DNA from: Pyropia yezoensis
Lineage: Eukaryota > Rhodophyta > Bangiophyceae > Bangiales > Bangiaceae
Length of the DNA stretch: 64,000 bases
Direction: 5' to 3'
Assembly: GCA_009829735.1 (NCBI GenBank)
Contig: CM020618.1
Location: forward strand, 35,006,894-35,070,893
A program made the position numbers and the translations under genes. The notes under the pieces were generated by a model. That model did not search any database. It was not told where the DNA came from and was given only the letters and a program-made list of their open reading frames with translations. Of this stretch, positions 36,028 to 46,820 are shown in pieces. The first letter of the stretch is position 1. Each line of letters opens with the position of its first letter.

Positions 36028-37787
36028 ATGGCTACCCTCCCTGGCACGACGGTGCCCGAAGGGTAGACCCCGCGTCCCTTGACGCATCCCTGGTCACCGC
36101 GGGGGACGGTGCCCAACCCGGCGTTCTCCCTACGGGTGAAGCAGACCTGGGCGTGACATCCGGTAGTGGACTGGAGTCTACAGGCGGCCAAGTACCGCCT
36201 GCTCCCGTTCCTCCGGCTGTTCCTCCTGTGGGAGCCACCCCGGGGTCAACGGCGTTTGAGTCCGCTCGCAGCAGACGTCTCCCTCCTGTCGGTTCTACTC
36301 TTCAACCTCCAGGGATAGCCCCTGGTGTGTTTACTCCTGGACCCACACATGGCAGCTGGGTGTATACACCTCTTCCTGTGGGCACTAGCAGTGCCAGAGG
36401 CACCGCTATGACTGGTTCTACGGGTCTTCCTGAGACTTCGACTCCTGGGACCGGCCAAGCTTTTCCTCCCCTTGCGTCCTATGGGGCGGGGAGCTCCAAG
36501 ACCGGTGACCGGAGCAGCCGTAGGCGTCGGCGTCGTCGCCGCCGCTCTAGCACCAGCGAGACCAGTTCCTCCAGCTCTGAGGAGGGATATGACTGGGATG
36601 CATCTCCCGGTCCTACCCGGCGCAGGCTAGTCGAGTTCGACTTCCCTGCCCACCAAGTGGGAGATGCCACCCTGAACAAGGTCACGTATTGGGGTAACTA
36701 CCGGCTGGAGAACCAAGACCAAGGTTACACCCGGAAGATGGCCAAGAAGATGGCATCCCTGAACCGGCGAATGCAGCCGAGCTTTGGGGGGCATCCTATG
36801 TTTTCCGGGAAGAGACCGGCGCTTATCTTTGCCTTCCTGCGCCGGTTTGTCAAGGCATGCAATGACAACGATGTGTCCGAGGGCAAGGCTCTCTATCTCC
36901 TGGTTAACTTCATGACCGGAGAAGCGGAACAGCGGTTTGCACAGGTTCTACCAGACTCTGCCGGGCACATTGTTGGACGTACCGTCGCGAGTTATCCGGA
37001 GGCGGTCAACTGGCTCCTGTCCAACTACGCAGACGCGGACTCCCTGCGTAAGGCAGTCGGTAGGCTGAACCGGGCAACCATGGAGAGACAAGAGACTCCA
37101 GAGGCGTTCGCCCGTCGTGTCCGGGAGATGAGCGATGCTTGTGGCAACGTTTACCCTGAGGACAGGCTCAAGATGATCTTCTCGGAGGGGCTTCCTGAAT
37201 ATCTTCAAGTGGATGCGGAGAACTACAACCAGGAACATCAAGAACATACCTTCCAGCAGTTGATGGCCTATACCCAGGGCAAGCACCGGCAAGCCAAGGC
37301 CCTCCAGGCTCCTATGGTATCAACCCCCAAGCCGTTGTCGCGAGTTCGTCCCGGACCCGACAAGTATAAGGGAGGTGATAACCCTGTACCGGTACTCGCA
37401 GTTGGCGAGGCCTCACCCATGGAGTCAAGGGACAAGTGGGGCGGCTTCGTTTCTAAGGAGCAACCTTCCCTGGTCGCCCCCAAGCAGATCAGGAACCAGC
37501 GGTTCCGGTCTTGCTGGCTGTGCCAGAAGGAGGATCATATGTCCTACCAGTGCCCGACCATTCCCGAGGATCTCCAGGAGAAACTCAAGCGTCAAGGACT
37601 GGTGTTTGCAAAGGCGGTCAACTGGGCTGACCGGCGGGCACCCTCCAAGATGGACAAGGCACAGGTACATGCCATCCGAGTGGCAACCTTACAGAGCATC
37701 ACGGAGGCTCTGGCAAGGGAAGCTCCTACGGACTTTGACCTGGAGACCGAAACCTCTAAGGACTCCTCGGAGCCGGGAAACGAGTAG
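36028..37787 (+). pseudogene. gag: C2 gag, one-base deletion near the start
   Basis: Identical to C1 gag except that GGGG near 36061 is GGG, shifting the first dozen codons out of frame (1760 nt against 1761 in C1). The deletion lies about 650 bp from the scaffold gap and in a homopolymer, so a consensus error is a real alternative. From there on the frame is open to SEPGNE, with the same capsid-like region and CCHC knuckle as C1. Confidence 0.88.
37775..37781 (+). promoter_or_regulatory. Putative -1 slippery heptamer of C2
   Basis: GGGAAAC in the gag frame, one codon before the TAG, as in C1. Confidence 0.65.
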
Positions 37788-40700
37788 GGCAGGCGCTCTC
37801 CCCAAGTGTCTTCCCGAATCTCCAACGGCAGGGTACTTCTACCTGTTCTCCCCTTGCGTGCCGGGAGAAAGGACGGCAGTTACCTGCTCAACCGGTAGCC
37901 GCCTGGACACCCTGTTTGTTCAAGGGGACCTTGCTCGTCCTGCGTAAGGAAAACCTCAAGATTAATGCTCGTATGCGTGTGGGGGATAGCCTCCCCCAAG
38001 CTGTTACGCCGGTGGTCGACACGGGAGCCGGACCAAGCGTCATCACTGAGAACCTGTTACCTCCGGGCTGGCGTCGACATGCCTGGAGAGCGCCTACCAG
38101 AACCCATATTGTAGACGCATCAGGTCAAACCCTACGACCGCTTGGCCGTCTTCCCGTCGCCATCTATGTCAACAATGAACCAATGCTTTTTCCCTTTCTA
38201 GTAGTCAAGACCTTATCAGTCCCCCTCATCCTAGGCTGGGACTTCCAGAAGCAGCATGTCAAGAGCATCCTACCCGGAGAAGGAAAGGTGCAGTTCAACC
38301 ATGGGTTTGTGTCACCAGTGCTGGAGCACCTAGACACCAAGGTTCGTGTGGCCAAGAACCAGAAGGAACGCATCCCACCCTCTACCTTGACCCTCATCAA
38401 ACCGGTGCTCCTACCTCCTCGCTCGGAGACCAAGGTTCAAGTCACGACCCGGACTGCAGGTCAATGCCTGATCTACGGACGCAAGGAATTTCTGGCGAAA
38501 CACCGATTATACCTAGCCCACGGACACCACAAGAAGGTGGAGAGGCACACCCCGTTCTCGGTGCTGATCGTCAACGTGAGCCGGAAGCCAATAACCCTCG
38601 CCAAGGGCACTCGAGTTGGTACAGCAGAGCCTTACCGGGGGTCCGCCCGCGCTATGAGCAAGGAAGACCTCTTCAACCTGCAACAAGAGCTGGCATCCAA
38701 CTTGACGGCCTTAGACGTATCTCCGGAACAAGAGCAGGCTGGCCGTACTACTCCGAAGCCCGAACAAGCACCGCCCGGGATGCCGAAGGTCAACCAAGAA
38801 AACGTCCCCCTCGACTTGAAGGAGGCACTGGAGAAGCTTCTCCAGGAACATCGGCACCTGTGGTCCGGAGAGCTGGGCAAGATGGACGCCACCCTGCACC
38901 GGATTCAACTCAAGCCAGATGCCAAACCAGTGCACATGCACCCATACCGGGCTGGACCTCATCGCCGGGATGAGATTGAGAAGCAGGTTAACAAGATGCT
39001 CAAGATGGATGTTATCGAGCCGTCTGATGGCGAGTGGGCTTTCCCGGTGGTAGTCGTCCCGAAACCTGGCGGTCACTTCCGTTTCTGCGTTGACTACAGA
39101 CGCCTGAACGAGATGACAGTCAAGGATGTATACCCGATACCCCGGATGGATGATTGCCTCGACTTTCTTGGTGATGCCACCCTCTTCTCGACGCTGGATT
39201 GTAATGCCGGTTACTGGCAGATCCCTCTGGCTGACGAGGACAAGGACAAGACTACCTTCACGTGCCACATGGGACTGTTCCGGTGCAAGCGTCTCCCTTT
39301 TGGTCTCACTAATGCTCCAGCAACCTTCCAGAGAGCCATCGACATCATCCTGTCGGGGCTAAGGTGGAGAACATGTTTGGTCTACCTGGACGACATCATT
39401 GTTTTCTCCAAGACCCCAGCGGAACACCTGGAGCACCTTCGAGAGGTCCTGGCCCTCCTGTCCAAGGCTGGAGTTACCCTCAAGGCCGAGAAGTGCCACC
39501 TGTTTGAGACTGAGGTGGAGTACCTGGGGCACGTGCTGAGTCCGGGGGAGCTCCGAGTCAATGAGAAGAACATCAAGGCCCTCCGGCATGCACGGCAACC
39601 TAAAACCCAGACGGAACTCAAGAGCTTCCTGGGTATGTGCAACGTCTACCGCCGGTTCGTACGAGACTACGCTCTGATTGCCCGGCCCTTGACCAAGCTT
39701 ACTAGCAAGAAGCTTCCAGCACAACTCCCGGTGTTCGACGAGAAGCAGACAGCAGCCTTCGAAGAGCTCAAGAAGCGCCTGACCACCACTCCAGTACTGG
39801 CGTTACCCAAGCGGGAGGGTCAGTTTGTTCTGGAGACTGACGCCTGTGGCGTCCAGGTGGGGTGCTCACTACTCCAGCAGCAACCTGATGGGCACTTCCT
39901 CCCGATAGGCTACTACAGTCGCGTCTTGACTCCAGCCGAGAAGAACTATTCCACGACCGAGCGCGAGTGCTTGGCGGTCGTCTGGGCTTGCTTCCTGTTA
40001 CGTCCATATCTTGAAGGACAAGAGTTCCTCATCCGGACGGACCACGCCAGTCTAAGGTGGCTGCTATGCATGGACAGCAGTCAAGGAAGGGTCGCCCGGT
40101 GGCGCCTACGCCTTTCGGAGTTCAAGTACAAGGTGTGCACCAGAGCAGGGAGGGAGCACCACTGCGCCGACACCATGTCCCGGCTGGAGACTCCTGCAGC
40201 CGATACCGGTCCTATCCCGGAGGAAATACCTTGCTTCATCCTCCCGAATGTCGGACGTGGCTGGCACGCTCCCCTGTACGAGACACCTGACGCTCATCAA
40301 CCGGTAACCATTCACCGGATGCTGGAGGCACAATTGACGGACCCTCAATGCTTGGAGCTTCGCCACCAAATGGACCTGAACCGGAACAGTCGCTTCTCCG
40401 AGTCTACAGACGGACTCCTGGTACGGGTGTCACCCTTCGATGGGGCAACTCAAGTCTACGTACCCCGGAGCCTACGGACTGACATCCTACGCCTGGAGCA
40501 CTCGTCTCCCCAGGCCGGGCATCCTGGTATCAATCGGATGTATGCTTCCATGAGACGACATTATTACTGGGAAACCATGGCCAGTGACGTCCATAAGTGC
40601 CTGGAGGCTTGTATTTCTTGTGCAAGGAACCGGTTGTCCCAGAGGAAGAAGACTTCTAAGCTACGCCTATTCCCTGCGGCGGAGCCCTTTGCAAGCTTAA

Positions 40701-41875
40701 GCATGGACATCCTGGGGCCCCTACCTGAGACCTCCAGTGGCAACATATACCTGCTCATCATTTGTGACCGGTTCTCCAAGTTCACTCGAGCAATCCCGTT
40801 GAGAACCATCACGGCTCTGGATGTCACGTCGGCCTTCTGCGAGTACTGGATAGCTGCCTACGGCCCTCCAGACTCCGTCTTAACCGACAACGGTCCCCAG
40901 TTTGCATCCCTGTTCTTCCAAGGAGTCTGTGACCTGATGGGCATCAAGAACTTGTACACCACGACGTACCACCCTCAAACGAACGGCCAGGTGGAACGAT
41001 TCAACCGGACCCTAGTGGACATGCTACGGCACTACGTGGAGGAGCACCAAGAAGACTGGGACGAGCTCCTGGCTGTCCTCACTCTAGCCTACAACTCCCG
41101 AGTTCACCGGACAACGGGAGTCGCTCCACTCGACTTTGTCACCCCGAGGCGGCTGACCAACTTCTCCCTGGAAAGAATACCGGATGGTCTCCAGCCTGCA
41201 CTGAAGTCAGGTCCCAAGGCAAAGGATGAGTTCCTGGAACAACTAAAGCTCCTGCTCCCAAGAGTCAAGGAGTCAATTTCAAAGACCCAGGAGCGATACA
41301 AGCGGGACTATGACAAGGGTGTCCGGGAAAAGAACAAGGAACTGGGTGGTGGCGACTGGGTTTTTGTGGACAACCATAGCAAGACCCGGGGGAAGCTGGA
41401 CTCTAAGACGGATGGACCTTATGAGATTCTCAATACGGATGGCTGGACCTTCCTTCTAGACGTGGATGGCTCTCCGTACCGGGTGAGCAGCGACCATGTC
41501 ACCCGAGCTCCACCGCCAAGCCAACGGGACTTGACCCGGCGTAAGCGGACTGCGATACCCTGGCTATCCCAAGAAGAAGGTCGGGAATTTGTCTACGTCA
41601 AGTTTGTCGACCATGCCTGGAGAGATGGACGCCTGTACCTGCGAGTACGCTGGTTCGGTTTCAACCCGGCAGATGATACATGGGAACCCTCAAACCGGCT
41701 ACCCATCGCGGACGTCTGTGCCTACACGCGACGGAACGGGATTGAGGGCACTCCCGTGGCCAGAGCCGGCAAGATTCTGGAGTCGGACACGGAGGAGGAC
41801 CAAGAGGACGGGGCCAACCAAGACCCTCGGGACGAGACGAGCTCACCCGCAACGGATGCGGAACAAGAGGATTGA
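37778..41875 (+). CDS. pol: C2 pol polyprotein, intact
   Basis: A second uninterrupted pol with the same predicted protein as C1. Domain order and landmarks match: DTG near 38018, YLDD at 39383-39394, the integrase HHCC and DDE blocks, and a chromodomain near 41625. The offset between the two copies is 9925 bp. Two units with no visible coding difference over 4 kb imply either a very recent duplication or the same locus assembled twice. The spacer 41876-42020 separates it from the convergent aORF. Confidence 0.94.
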   Translation, partial: KRVGQALSPSVFPNLQRQGTSTCSPLACREKGRQLPAQPVAAWTPCLFKGTLLVLRKENLKINARMRVGDSLPQAVTPVVDTGAGPSVITENLLPPGWRRHAWRAPTRTHIVDASGQTLRPLGRLPVAIYVNNEPMLFPFLVVKTLSVPLILGWDFQKQHVKSILPGEGKVQFNHGFVSPVLEHLDTKVRVAKNQKERIPPSTLTLIKPVLLPPRSETKVQVTTRTAGQCLIYGRKEFLAKHRLYLAHGHHKKVERHTPFSVLIVNVSRKPITLAKGTRVGTAEPYRGSARAMSKEDLFNLQQELASNLTALDVSPEQEQAGRTTPKPEQAPPGMPKVNQENVPLDLKEALEKLLQEHRHLWSGELGKMDATLHRIQLKPDAKPVHMHPYRAGPHRRDEIEKQVNKMLKMDVIEPSDGEWAFPVVVVPKPGGHFRFCVDYRRLNEMTVKDVYPIPRMDDCLDFLGDATLFSTLDCNAGYWQIPLADEDKDKTTFTCHMGLFRCKRLPFGLTNAPATFQRAIDIILSGLRWRTCLVYLDDIIVFSKTPAEHLEHLREVLALLSKAGVTLKAEKCHLFETEVEYLGHVLSPGELRVNEKNIKALRHARQPKTQTELKSFLGMCNVYRRFVRDYALIARPLTKLTSKKLPAQLPVFDEKQTAAFEELKKRLTTTPVLALPKREGQFVLETDACGVQVGCSLLQQQPDGHFLPIGYYSRVLTPAEKNYSTTERECLAVVWACFLLRPYLEGQEFLIRTDHASLRWLLCMDSSQGRVARWRLRLSEFKYKVCTRAGREHHCADTMSRLETPAADTGPIPEEIPCFILPNVGRGWHAPLYETPDAHQPVTIHRMLEAQLTDPQCLELRHQMDLNRNSRFSESTDGLLVRVSPFDGATQVYVPRSLRTDILRLEHSSPQAGHPGINRMYASMRRHYYWETMASDVHKCLEACISCARNRLSQRKKTSKLRLFPAAEPFASLSMDILGPLPETSSGNIYLLIICDRFSKFTRAIPLRTITALDVTSAFCEYWIAAYGPPDSVLTDNGPQFASLFFQGVCDLMGIKNLYTTTYHPQTNGQVERFNRTLVDMLRHYVEEHQEDWDELLAVLTLAYNSRVHRTTGVAPLDFVTPRRLTNFSLERIPDGLQPALKSGPKAKDEFLEQLKLLLPRVKESISKTQERYKRDYDKGVREKNKELGGGDWVFVDNHSKTRGKLDSKTDGPYEILNTDGWTFLLDVDGSPYRVSSDHVTRAPPPSQRDLTRRKRTAIPWLSQEEGREFVYVKFVDHAWRDGRLYLRVRWFGFNPADDTWEPSNRLPIADVCAYTRRNGIEGTPVARAGKILESDTEEDQEDGANQDPRDETSSPATDAEQED

Positions 41876-42020
41876 GAAGAAGGGAACGGGTATATCAAGG
41901 AGAACACGCAATGCAAGCATGGAACAATCAAGGAAACCAAGCACCCGCTCGAGCAACCCTTCTCTCCGCCTCTTCCCTCCTCGCTTCTCCCAAGACCCTC
42001 ACCCTCCTTGCCTCCAACTA

Positions 42021-44138
42021 CTACTCCCGGCGCGGACGCTGAGCCGCGGGAGTGTCCTCCGGCGCTGCCTCCGCGGTACGACGGGAACCGGAGGAAGACG
42101 GGATGACGTAGTGCGGTGGACGCGGCGCATCCCGGTATGACGCCATCGGTGTAGTACCAGTAGTTGCCGGTGGCTCCCGCTCATCCAGATATGTCCGTCG
42201 GCGCCGCTGGAAGCCCGTGAAGGTCTCTGACCACTGCTGGGCCAGGCCATGCCGCGTCAAAGTCGCCAGAAGTTCGCCAACCACCGGGTTGTTCGACATC
42301 TGGCCGCTGTCCGCGCAAGCAAACACCCGGTCGACCACGTCGTTCAAGACGCTGGCGTAAGTACCCAGCACCAGAGAGGACCCGACGCCTTCAACCTGCA
42401 CCGGAAGACGACCCAGCTGGTCTTCAATCATGCCGACGTCGTACTGGTCGCATGTTGGACCACCTTGGTTCAGGTACCAGTCAGGCACCCGGAAGCGGGT
42501 AAGGCGCAGAGTCGGCGCCGGAATCTCGAACCGGCCTGAGGATGACACTACCGGACGGTCCACAACGGCCCCCGAGACCGGAGTACCCAACTCCAGCGGA
42601 GGCACAGCGCCGCCGGCGTTGGAAGAAGGCGTCCGGGGTAGAGCGACCGGAGTAGTCGGCGACCGCACGGCCACTCCCAGACTCGCCGCAGACAAGCGCG
42701 GTGCCGGAGGAGCTTGAAGTACCGGCACAGCAGGAACAGGGCGCGGACGCGCCGGTGACGGTTCAGGCGAGGCAACCGGGGCGACAGGGGCAACAGGAGG
42801 AAGCGGAGCCGCCGCAGACGCCCGACCGACCGCCGCGACCCATCCCGACTCCTGTACCGGCGGCCCAACTGGCAGAAGATCAAGGGCGGCCGGAGAAGGA
42901 AAGCTACCTAGCTGCGGCCACGCTGGAAGCGGCGTCGCCAGCTGCACCTTGGCCGGAGAAGACTGGTAGACCACCTGCGCCCAACCGAAGCCATCCCGAC
43001 GCGGGCGGTTCTGGTCGGCAATCGCGTTCAAGAAGCTCCGGTCATGCACCGGTACCAGACGCCGGAAGTCGATCATCGCCTGGAAGAGCTCCTTGTACTC
43101 CTCGTCCTCGCTGCACAGGAAGTCGACGGTTAACTTGTCGACAATCCAGACCATCAGGAGGTCGGGGAGAAACCAAAGCCGGTTGGACACCAAGACCTCG
43201 TGAAGCCAGTGGTTGGCCGCCAAGACTGTCATCTCGGACGTGTACATCATGTACGGGATTGAGTGGAAGAAGCCCTTGATCGACGCCTGAGTCAAGGCGT
43301 CCAAGAAGTACCAGGTGCAAGGGATGCTGGAAGGAGCAAACCCGACCGGGATCTCGACTTCCTGCTGCTGCGGGATGACCTTGGGGTAGTATGCCGCCCG
43401 GTTAGCCTTGTCCAGCTTCCAGAATTCCTGGTGGTTGCAGCTCACAAGGAAGTCACGCTGACGCCCGCGTCGCTCACCCTGCTCCCGTGCCGGCGACAAC
43501 TTGGAGTATTTCCGGGTCAAGAAAGGCGGCTCCAGAGCGACCATGCTCGGACGGGGGTCGCAGTTCAAGCTTCCCGACCCCTTGAGCGCCTCGTCCCAGA
43601 CCTTGAGCGCCCGGTGGACGTACCCTTCCTCCTCCGGCCACCGGAGAACGGACGCGGACACGCGACGCTCGGTCAAGGGTAGATCCAGTACCAGTGCGAA
43701 GGGGAGATCCTCCAGACGAGCAACCCAAGAGGAACCCGAGAAGCTCTGAGAGCGGTCTTGTGCCAGGCGCATCTGGTCCGCCGTATGAAGACGTGCCTTG
43801 TCCATCTCGGTCAAGACCCCGCGCTGGAGTTCCTTGCGCCAGAGGTCCATGCAATCCTGCTGGCACTGGGCCGCGCCGGCGTTGCCGACCACCGTGGAGT
43901 AACGCCGGGCCGCCAGAGGGTCCTGCCCAAGGAGCATCTCCGGGAGACCCTCCGGGGGGGCCTCGACCGGGTGCATCGCGGAAGCCGGGGGAACTCGATC
44001 CGTCCCCGCCGTAGCGACCGGCGCCGGCACCGACATCCGAGGAACCGGAGGCAGAAGAGGGGCGCGACTACCCGAGTTCTCCTCCACAACACTCGCCGCC
44101 GGAACCACGGGCCCAGCCTGGATCTCGGAACTGGACAT
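42021..44138 (-). CDS. C2 antisense ORF (aORF), intact, 705 aa, unknown function
   Basis: I chose ATG 44138 (MSSSEIQAGP); the frame is open farther up but runs into the LTR. The first 70 residues are Pro/Ala/Val-rich. Then come a charged helical region (LWRKELQRGVLTEMDKARLH), a core with FWKLDKANRAAYYPK, VEIPVGFAPSS, LAANHWLHEVLVSNRLWFLP and FQAMIDFRRLVPV, a long Pro/Ala/Val linker, and a C-terminal helical block near VGMIEDQLGRLPVQVEG followed by an Arg-rich segment. The order is disordered head, core, Pro linker, helical C-term, basic tail, as in the A3 aORF, with shared YYPK, VE[VI]P.GF and L[WF].LP. No known domain is recognised. Confidence 0.88.
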   Translation of the reverse strand: MSSSEIQAGPVVPAASVVEENSGSRAPLLPPVPRMSVPAPVATAGTDRVPPASAMHPVEAPPEGLPEMLLGQDPLAARRYSTVVGNAGAAQCQQDCMDLWRKELQRGVLTEMDKARLHTADQMRLAQDRSQSFSGSSWVARLEDLPFALVLDLPLTERRVSASVLRWPEEEGYVHRALKVWDEALKGSGSLNCDPRPSMVALEPPFLTRKYSKLSPAREQGERRGRQRDFLVSCNHQEFWKLDKANRAAYYPKVIPQQQEVEIPVGFAPSSIPCTWYFLDALTQASIKGFFHSIPYMMYTSEMTVLAANHWLHEVLVSNRLWFLPDLLMVWIVDKLTVDFLCSEDEEYKELFQAMIDFRRLVPVHDRSFLNAIADQNRPRRDGFGWAQVVYQSSPAKVQLATPLPAWPQLGSFPSPAALDLLPVGPPVQESGWVAAVGRASAAAPLPPVAPVAPVASPEPSPARPRPVPAVPVLQAPPAPRLSAASLGVAVRSPTTPVALPRTPSSNAGGAVPPLELGTPVSGAVVDRPVVSSSGRFEIPAPTLRLTRFRVPDWYLNQGGPTCDQYDVGMIEDQLGRLPVQVEGVGSSLVLGTYASVLNDVVDRVFACADSGQMSNNPVVGELLATLTRHGLAQQWSETFTGFQRRRRTYLDEREPPATTGTTPMASYRDAPRPPHYVIPSSSGSRRTAEAAPEDTPAAQRPRRE

Positions 44139-44309
44139 ACCGTCCAGACTCCGGGGAACGAGAGGGCCAAGGTGAAGGAGCGGAGGAGGGGGGCAGAATC
44201 GGGGCAGGTGATCGTGACCGGGGTGAAGACACTCGACCTCGGCACCGGTGTGGACGTGCTCGAGGCTGTGCACGGTGGCACCTGGTTCGGCCCGAGGACG
44301 TGCCGGACT

Positions 44310-44322
44310 AGGGAGGGAGCTA
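44310..44322 (+). promoter_or_regulatory. Polypurine tract of C2
   Basis: AGGGAGGGAGCTA directly precedes the 3' LTR. Confidence 0.7.
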
Positions 44323-44894
44323 TGTAGCATCCCTGGCCCCGACTTGGCGCCGACCCGGGACTGCAACCAGAGGGCACCAGGTGCCAGAACACGCCCGCCG
44401 TGTGGCGATGGTTGGCGGCCGTGGCCCGTGCCCGGCACTGGGATGCGGTGGACTACGCTATCCACACGCGAGAGAGGGATTTCTGATGTGTTTTTGCATA
44501 TTTGTGAGGGACTTGATTTGAGAGAATTTGAGTGTGAGATTAGTGAGTGGGAATAGAATTAGTAGTGATAGTGGCCCCCGACCTGACGAGGTTAGACTCG
44601 GGTCGGGGCCACTCGGGGTTATGGGGGGGCTACCGGGCCAACGTGCCGGGGTTCCCCCAGATGCACGTTAAGAGGGACAGCGAGGCGCCCTCGGCCCGCG
44701 CCCTCAGGGAAAAAGACAACTGCGCGTTTGCTTTCCTCTTCCCCGTGTGCACTACCGTGCGTATCTGTTTGCCCTGCGAGCAGGCACGTGAGGCAACAGG
44801 CATACCATTCTCGTAGTTCCCCTTTCTGCGTTACCTGTCCCTTTCCCCCGAGGGATATTGACACGTGTCTGAGAGGATCGAGTTTTATACCACA
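44323..44894 (+). repeat. 3' LTR of C (572 bp)
   Basis: Same length as and, by eye, identical to 25321-25892. It is followed by the TSD CGCTT and the resumed A2 pol. Confidence 0.95.
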
Positions 44895-44899
44895 CGCTT

Positions 44900-45239
44900 C
44901 ACCATCGAAAGTGACGATGGGGTCCGCACGGTGAACGGACAGGACATGGTCAAAGTTGCACCACCGCCTGCAGGCGACCCAGCTTGGGCGCGTGCGTTGG
45001 AAGCGTGGCGCCTCCCCTCACTGCCCGCGGCCAAACAGGGCCCGCAGGAGTACGTGTTCGATAAGTTCATCGACCACGGCTGGGATGAGGACACTGACCG
45101 CCTCATGTTGAGGGTGCGTTGGTTTGGCTACAAAGCCAAGGATGATACGTGGGAGTATGTGGAGGACCTTCCCGCTCAGAAGGTCCGGGCATACTGTGCC
45201 CGGAATGAGATAGATCCTAACAGCCCTCCCTCAACGTGA
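44900..45239 (+). pseudogene. pol: A2 pol part 3 (C-terminus and chromodomain)
   Basis: The last 340 nt of A2 pol, resuming at TIESDDGVRTVNG after the C pair. It encodes the linker and the chromodomain YVFDKFIDHGW..LRVRWFGYKAKDDTWEYV, and ends PPST with TGA 45237-45239. The segment has no stop of its own, but the gene is dead upstream. The stop codon lies in a near-perfect hairpin. Confidence 0.92.
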
Positions 45240-45350
45240 GGGAAGGCCGAGCAACAGTGCCAAGAGAGTGCTTCAAGTCGAAGTGGTACGCAGAGTGGCT
45301 TTTAACTACAGCCCTAACCCTCACACTCTCACAACCAAGGCAGCTGCCAA
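45240..45350. other. Convergent spacer between pol and aORF in A2
   Basis: 111 bp, the same length as in A1, A3 and A4, with the GGCAGCTGCC palindrome next to the aORF stop. Confidence 0.6.
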
Positions 45351-46145
45351 CTAGGCATGCATGCTAGACTCTCCCACCCCACGGCCCTCGCCCTCACGTA
45401 GAGGCGAGCGGCGAGACCCACGGCGATACCGCTCCTCACCAGTCGGAGGGGGCGGCGGCTCCAAGTCGGAACCGCCGCACCCCTCACGGTCGCGCAAGTG
45501 GCGACGACCGCGGCTACTCTTCTGCTTGGTCTTGCGCGCAAGTTGGCGACGCAGACGCCGGACCGACTCCGACTCTGACGGAGTCGAGGACTCCGAGACG
45601 GAGTAAGACAACTCGTCTTCCGACACGGAGGGAGAGCGCCGCGAGTGTCGGCGACGACGGCGAGGAGGCGAGTATGCCCGGCTCGCGCGACGTTTGCCAC
45701 GCCCAAGTGGGGCTGGCTGGGGCATAATAGCCCCAATGCGAGCCAACTCGGCCGTCATAAACTCCGCTACCGACTCGCAACTCGCGGTCGCCACTGCAGT
45801 ACGAACGCGCTCCTCAAGTTGAGGAGTCTCGGAACTTTGAAGGGTTGCGGTCGACGCGGCCAACCAGGAAATGGTGCGCACCAACGTGGTGATCATCATC
45901 TCTGAGGTTAGAGGCGTGGGCGGTAACATCAACTCGGGGTATACCGTCAGTAGGGTGGCCCCCAAGTTGGGAGATACCGGGGTGGACGACTCAACGGCCA
46001 CGCTAATCGGGATGTCCCCGTCCGGCTGGTAGGGGAGAGGAGGAAGCGGAGGGGCACGCCGAGGTCGCGGGACCCGGGTGTAACTGCGACCCCGACTTGG
46101 GGCCCCCGCAGTGGGTTTAGTCATATGGTCATCATATGAGGGCAC
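45351..46145 (-). pseudogene. A2 aORF, C-terminal fragment cut by A4
   Basis: 795 bp (265 codons) without a stop or indel relative to A3. It holds the Pro-rich linker, the helical block TSEMMITTLVRTISWLAAS and the Arg/Ser-rich tail. It breaks off at VPSYDDH.. where the A4 LTR begins at 46146. The bases GGCAC (46141-46145) are the likely TSD, to be found again after the A4 5' LTR outside the window. Confidence 0.88.
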
Positions 46146-46614
46146 TGTGGCTAAAATCACATGCACACACGGCACCCAAGTTGGGGCGGTGTGCTAGGGC
46201 TGCCTCCCGTATCGGGGGAACCGGAAGAAGTGCAAGTCGCACACACTCTGTCCCTTTTGTGGGGCAAACCCCCCACGGACAAACAAGAGGATGGTGTGTG
46301 GTCCAACAGTTTCTTGGTCGGGACGGGGACGCAGGGCCAAGCCCCGCTGTCCCTCCCCTTATCCCCCCAGGGTCCACTCAGAATCTCGCCACTCAGAATC
46401 TCCCACCCCAGCACCTGCCCACCGGGCCACACGAAAATTCAAGACGATAAATGCAGAAAACCCTCAAATCCAAGTTGGATTTACTACTAAGCTAACTATC
46501 CCAAACTTAGGAAATATGGACCCAAATGCAGGGGGAGGAACGGATCAGGCTAGTGGCCTGCCGCCCCTTGCATGGCACGTGTTGCCCCCCTACCTGGGGG
46601 TCAATACTGCCACA
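46146..46614 (-). repeat. 3' LTR of A4 (469 bp)
   Basis: It begins TGTGGCTAAA (other copies TGTGGCAAAA) and ends TGCCACA. The 5' LTR lies beyond 64000. Confidence 0.94.
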
Positions 46615-46820
46615 CTCCCCTCTCTTCAGTTCCGACCGACCCGGTCGGCCTTGTGAGGGGGTGCGTAAACGCACGTCTCGGCGTTGGGGGCGCGACTTGC
46701 TGTCCCCCAGCGAGTACGTAACGCGGATGTGGAGGCGGTCACGATGACCGCCCCTCTTCTCAAGCTTGCCCACTTGGCAGCTTGCTCTCTTCAGTTCACA
46801 CTTCACCATCACCACCACCT
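46615..46820 (+). other. A4 aORF leader, first part, and D target site
   Basis: Equivalent to 15065-15270 of A3, with the polypurine tract on the - strand next to the LTR. Its last five bases CACCT (46816-46820) recur at 57404-57408 as the TSD of D. The leader continues at 57409-57540. Confidence 0.85.

Larger units (their letters stand above)
25321..44894 (+). mobile_element. Family C chromovirus tandem: LTR-C1-LTR-C2-LTR
   Basis: Two near-identical internal regions share a middle LTR, flanked by a single TSD. Each unit has primer site, gag, pol, convergent aORF and polypurine tract. The outer LTRs (572 bp) are identical by eye, so this is the youngest insertion in the window. The middle LTR contains a 500-N gap. 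The arrangement can arise by LTR-LTR recombination, or the second unit may be an assembly duplication. Confidence 0.9.

Noticed and set aside
42021..44465. A longer version of the C2 aORF starting at 44465
   Set aside because: The extra N-terminus is LTR sequence. ATG 44138 lies just inside the internal region and gives a start like those of the other aORFs.
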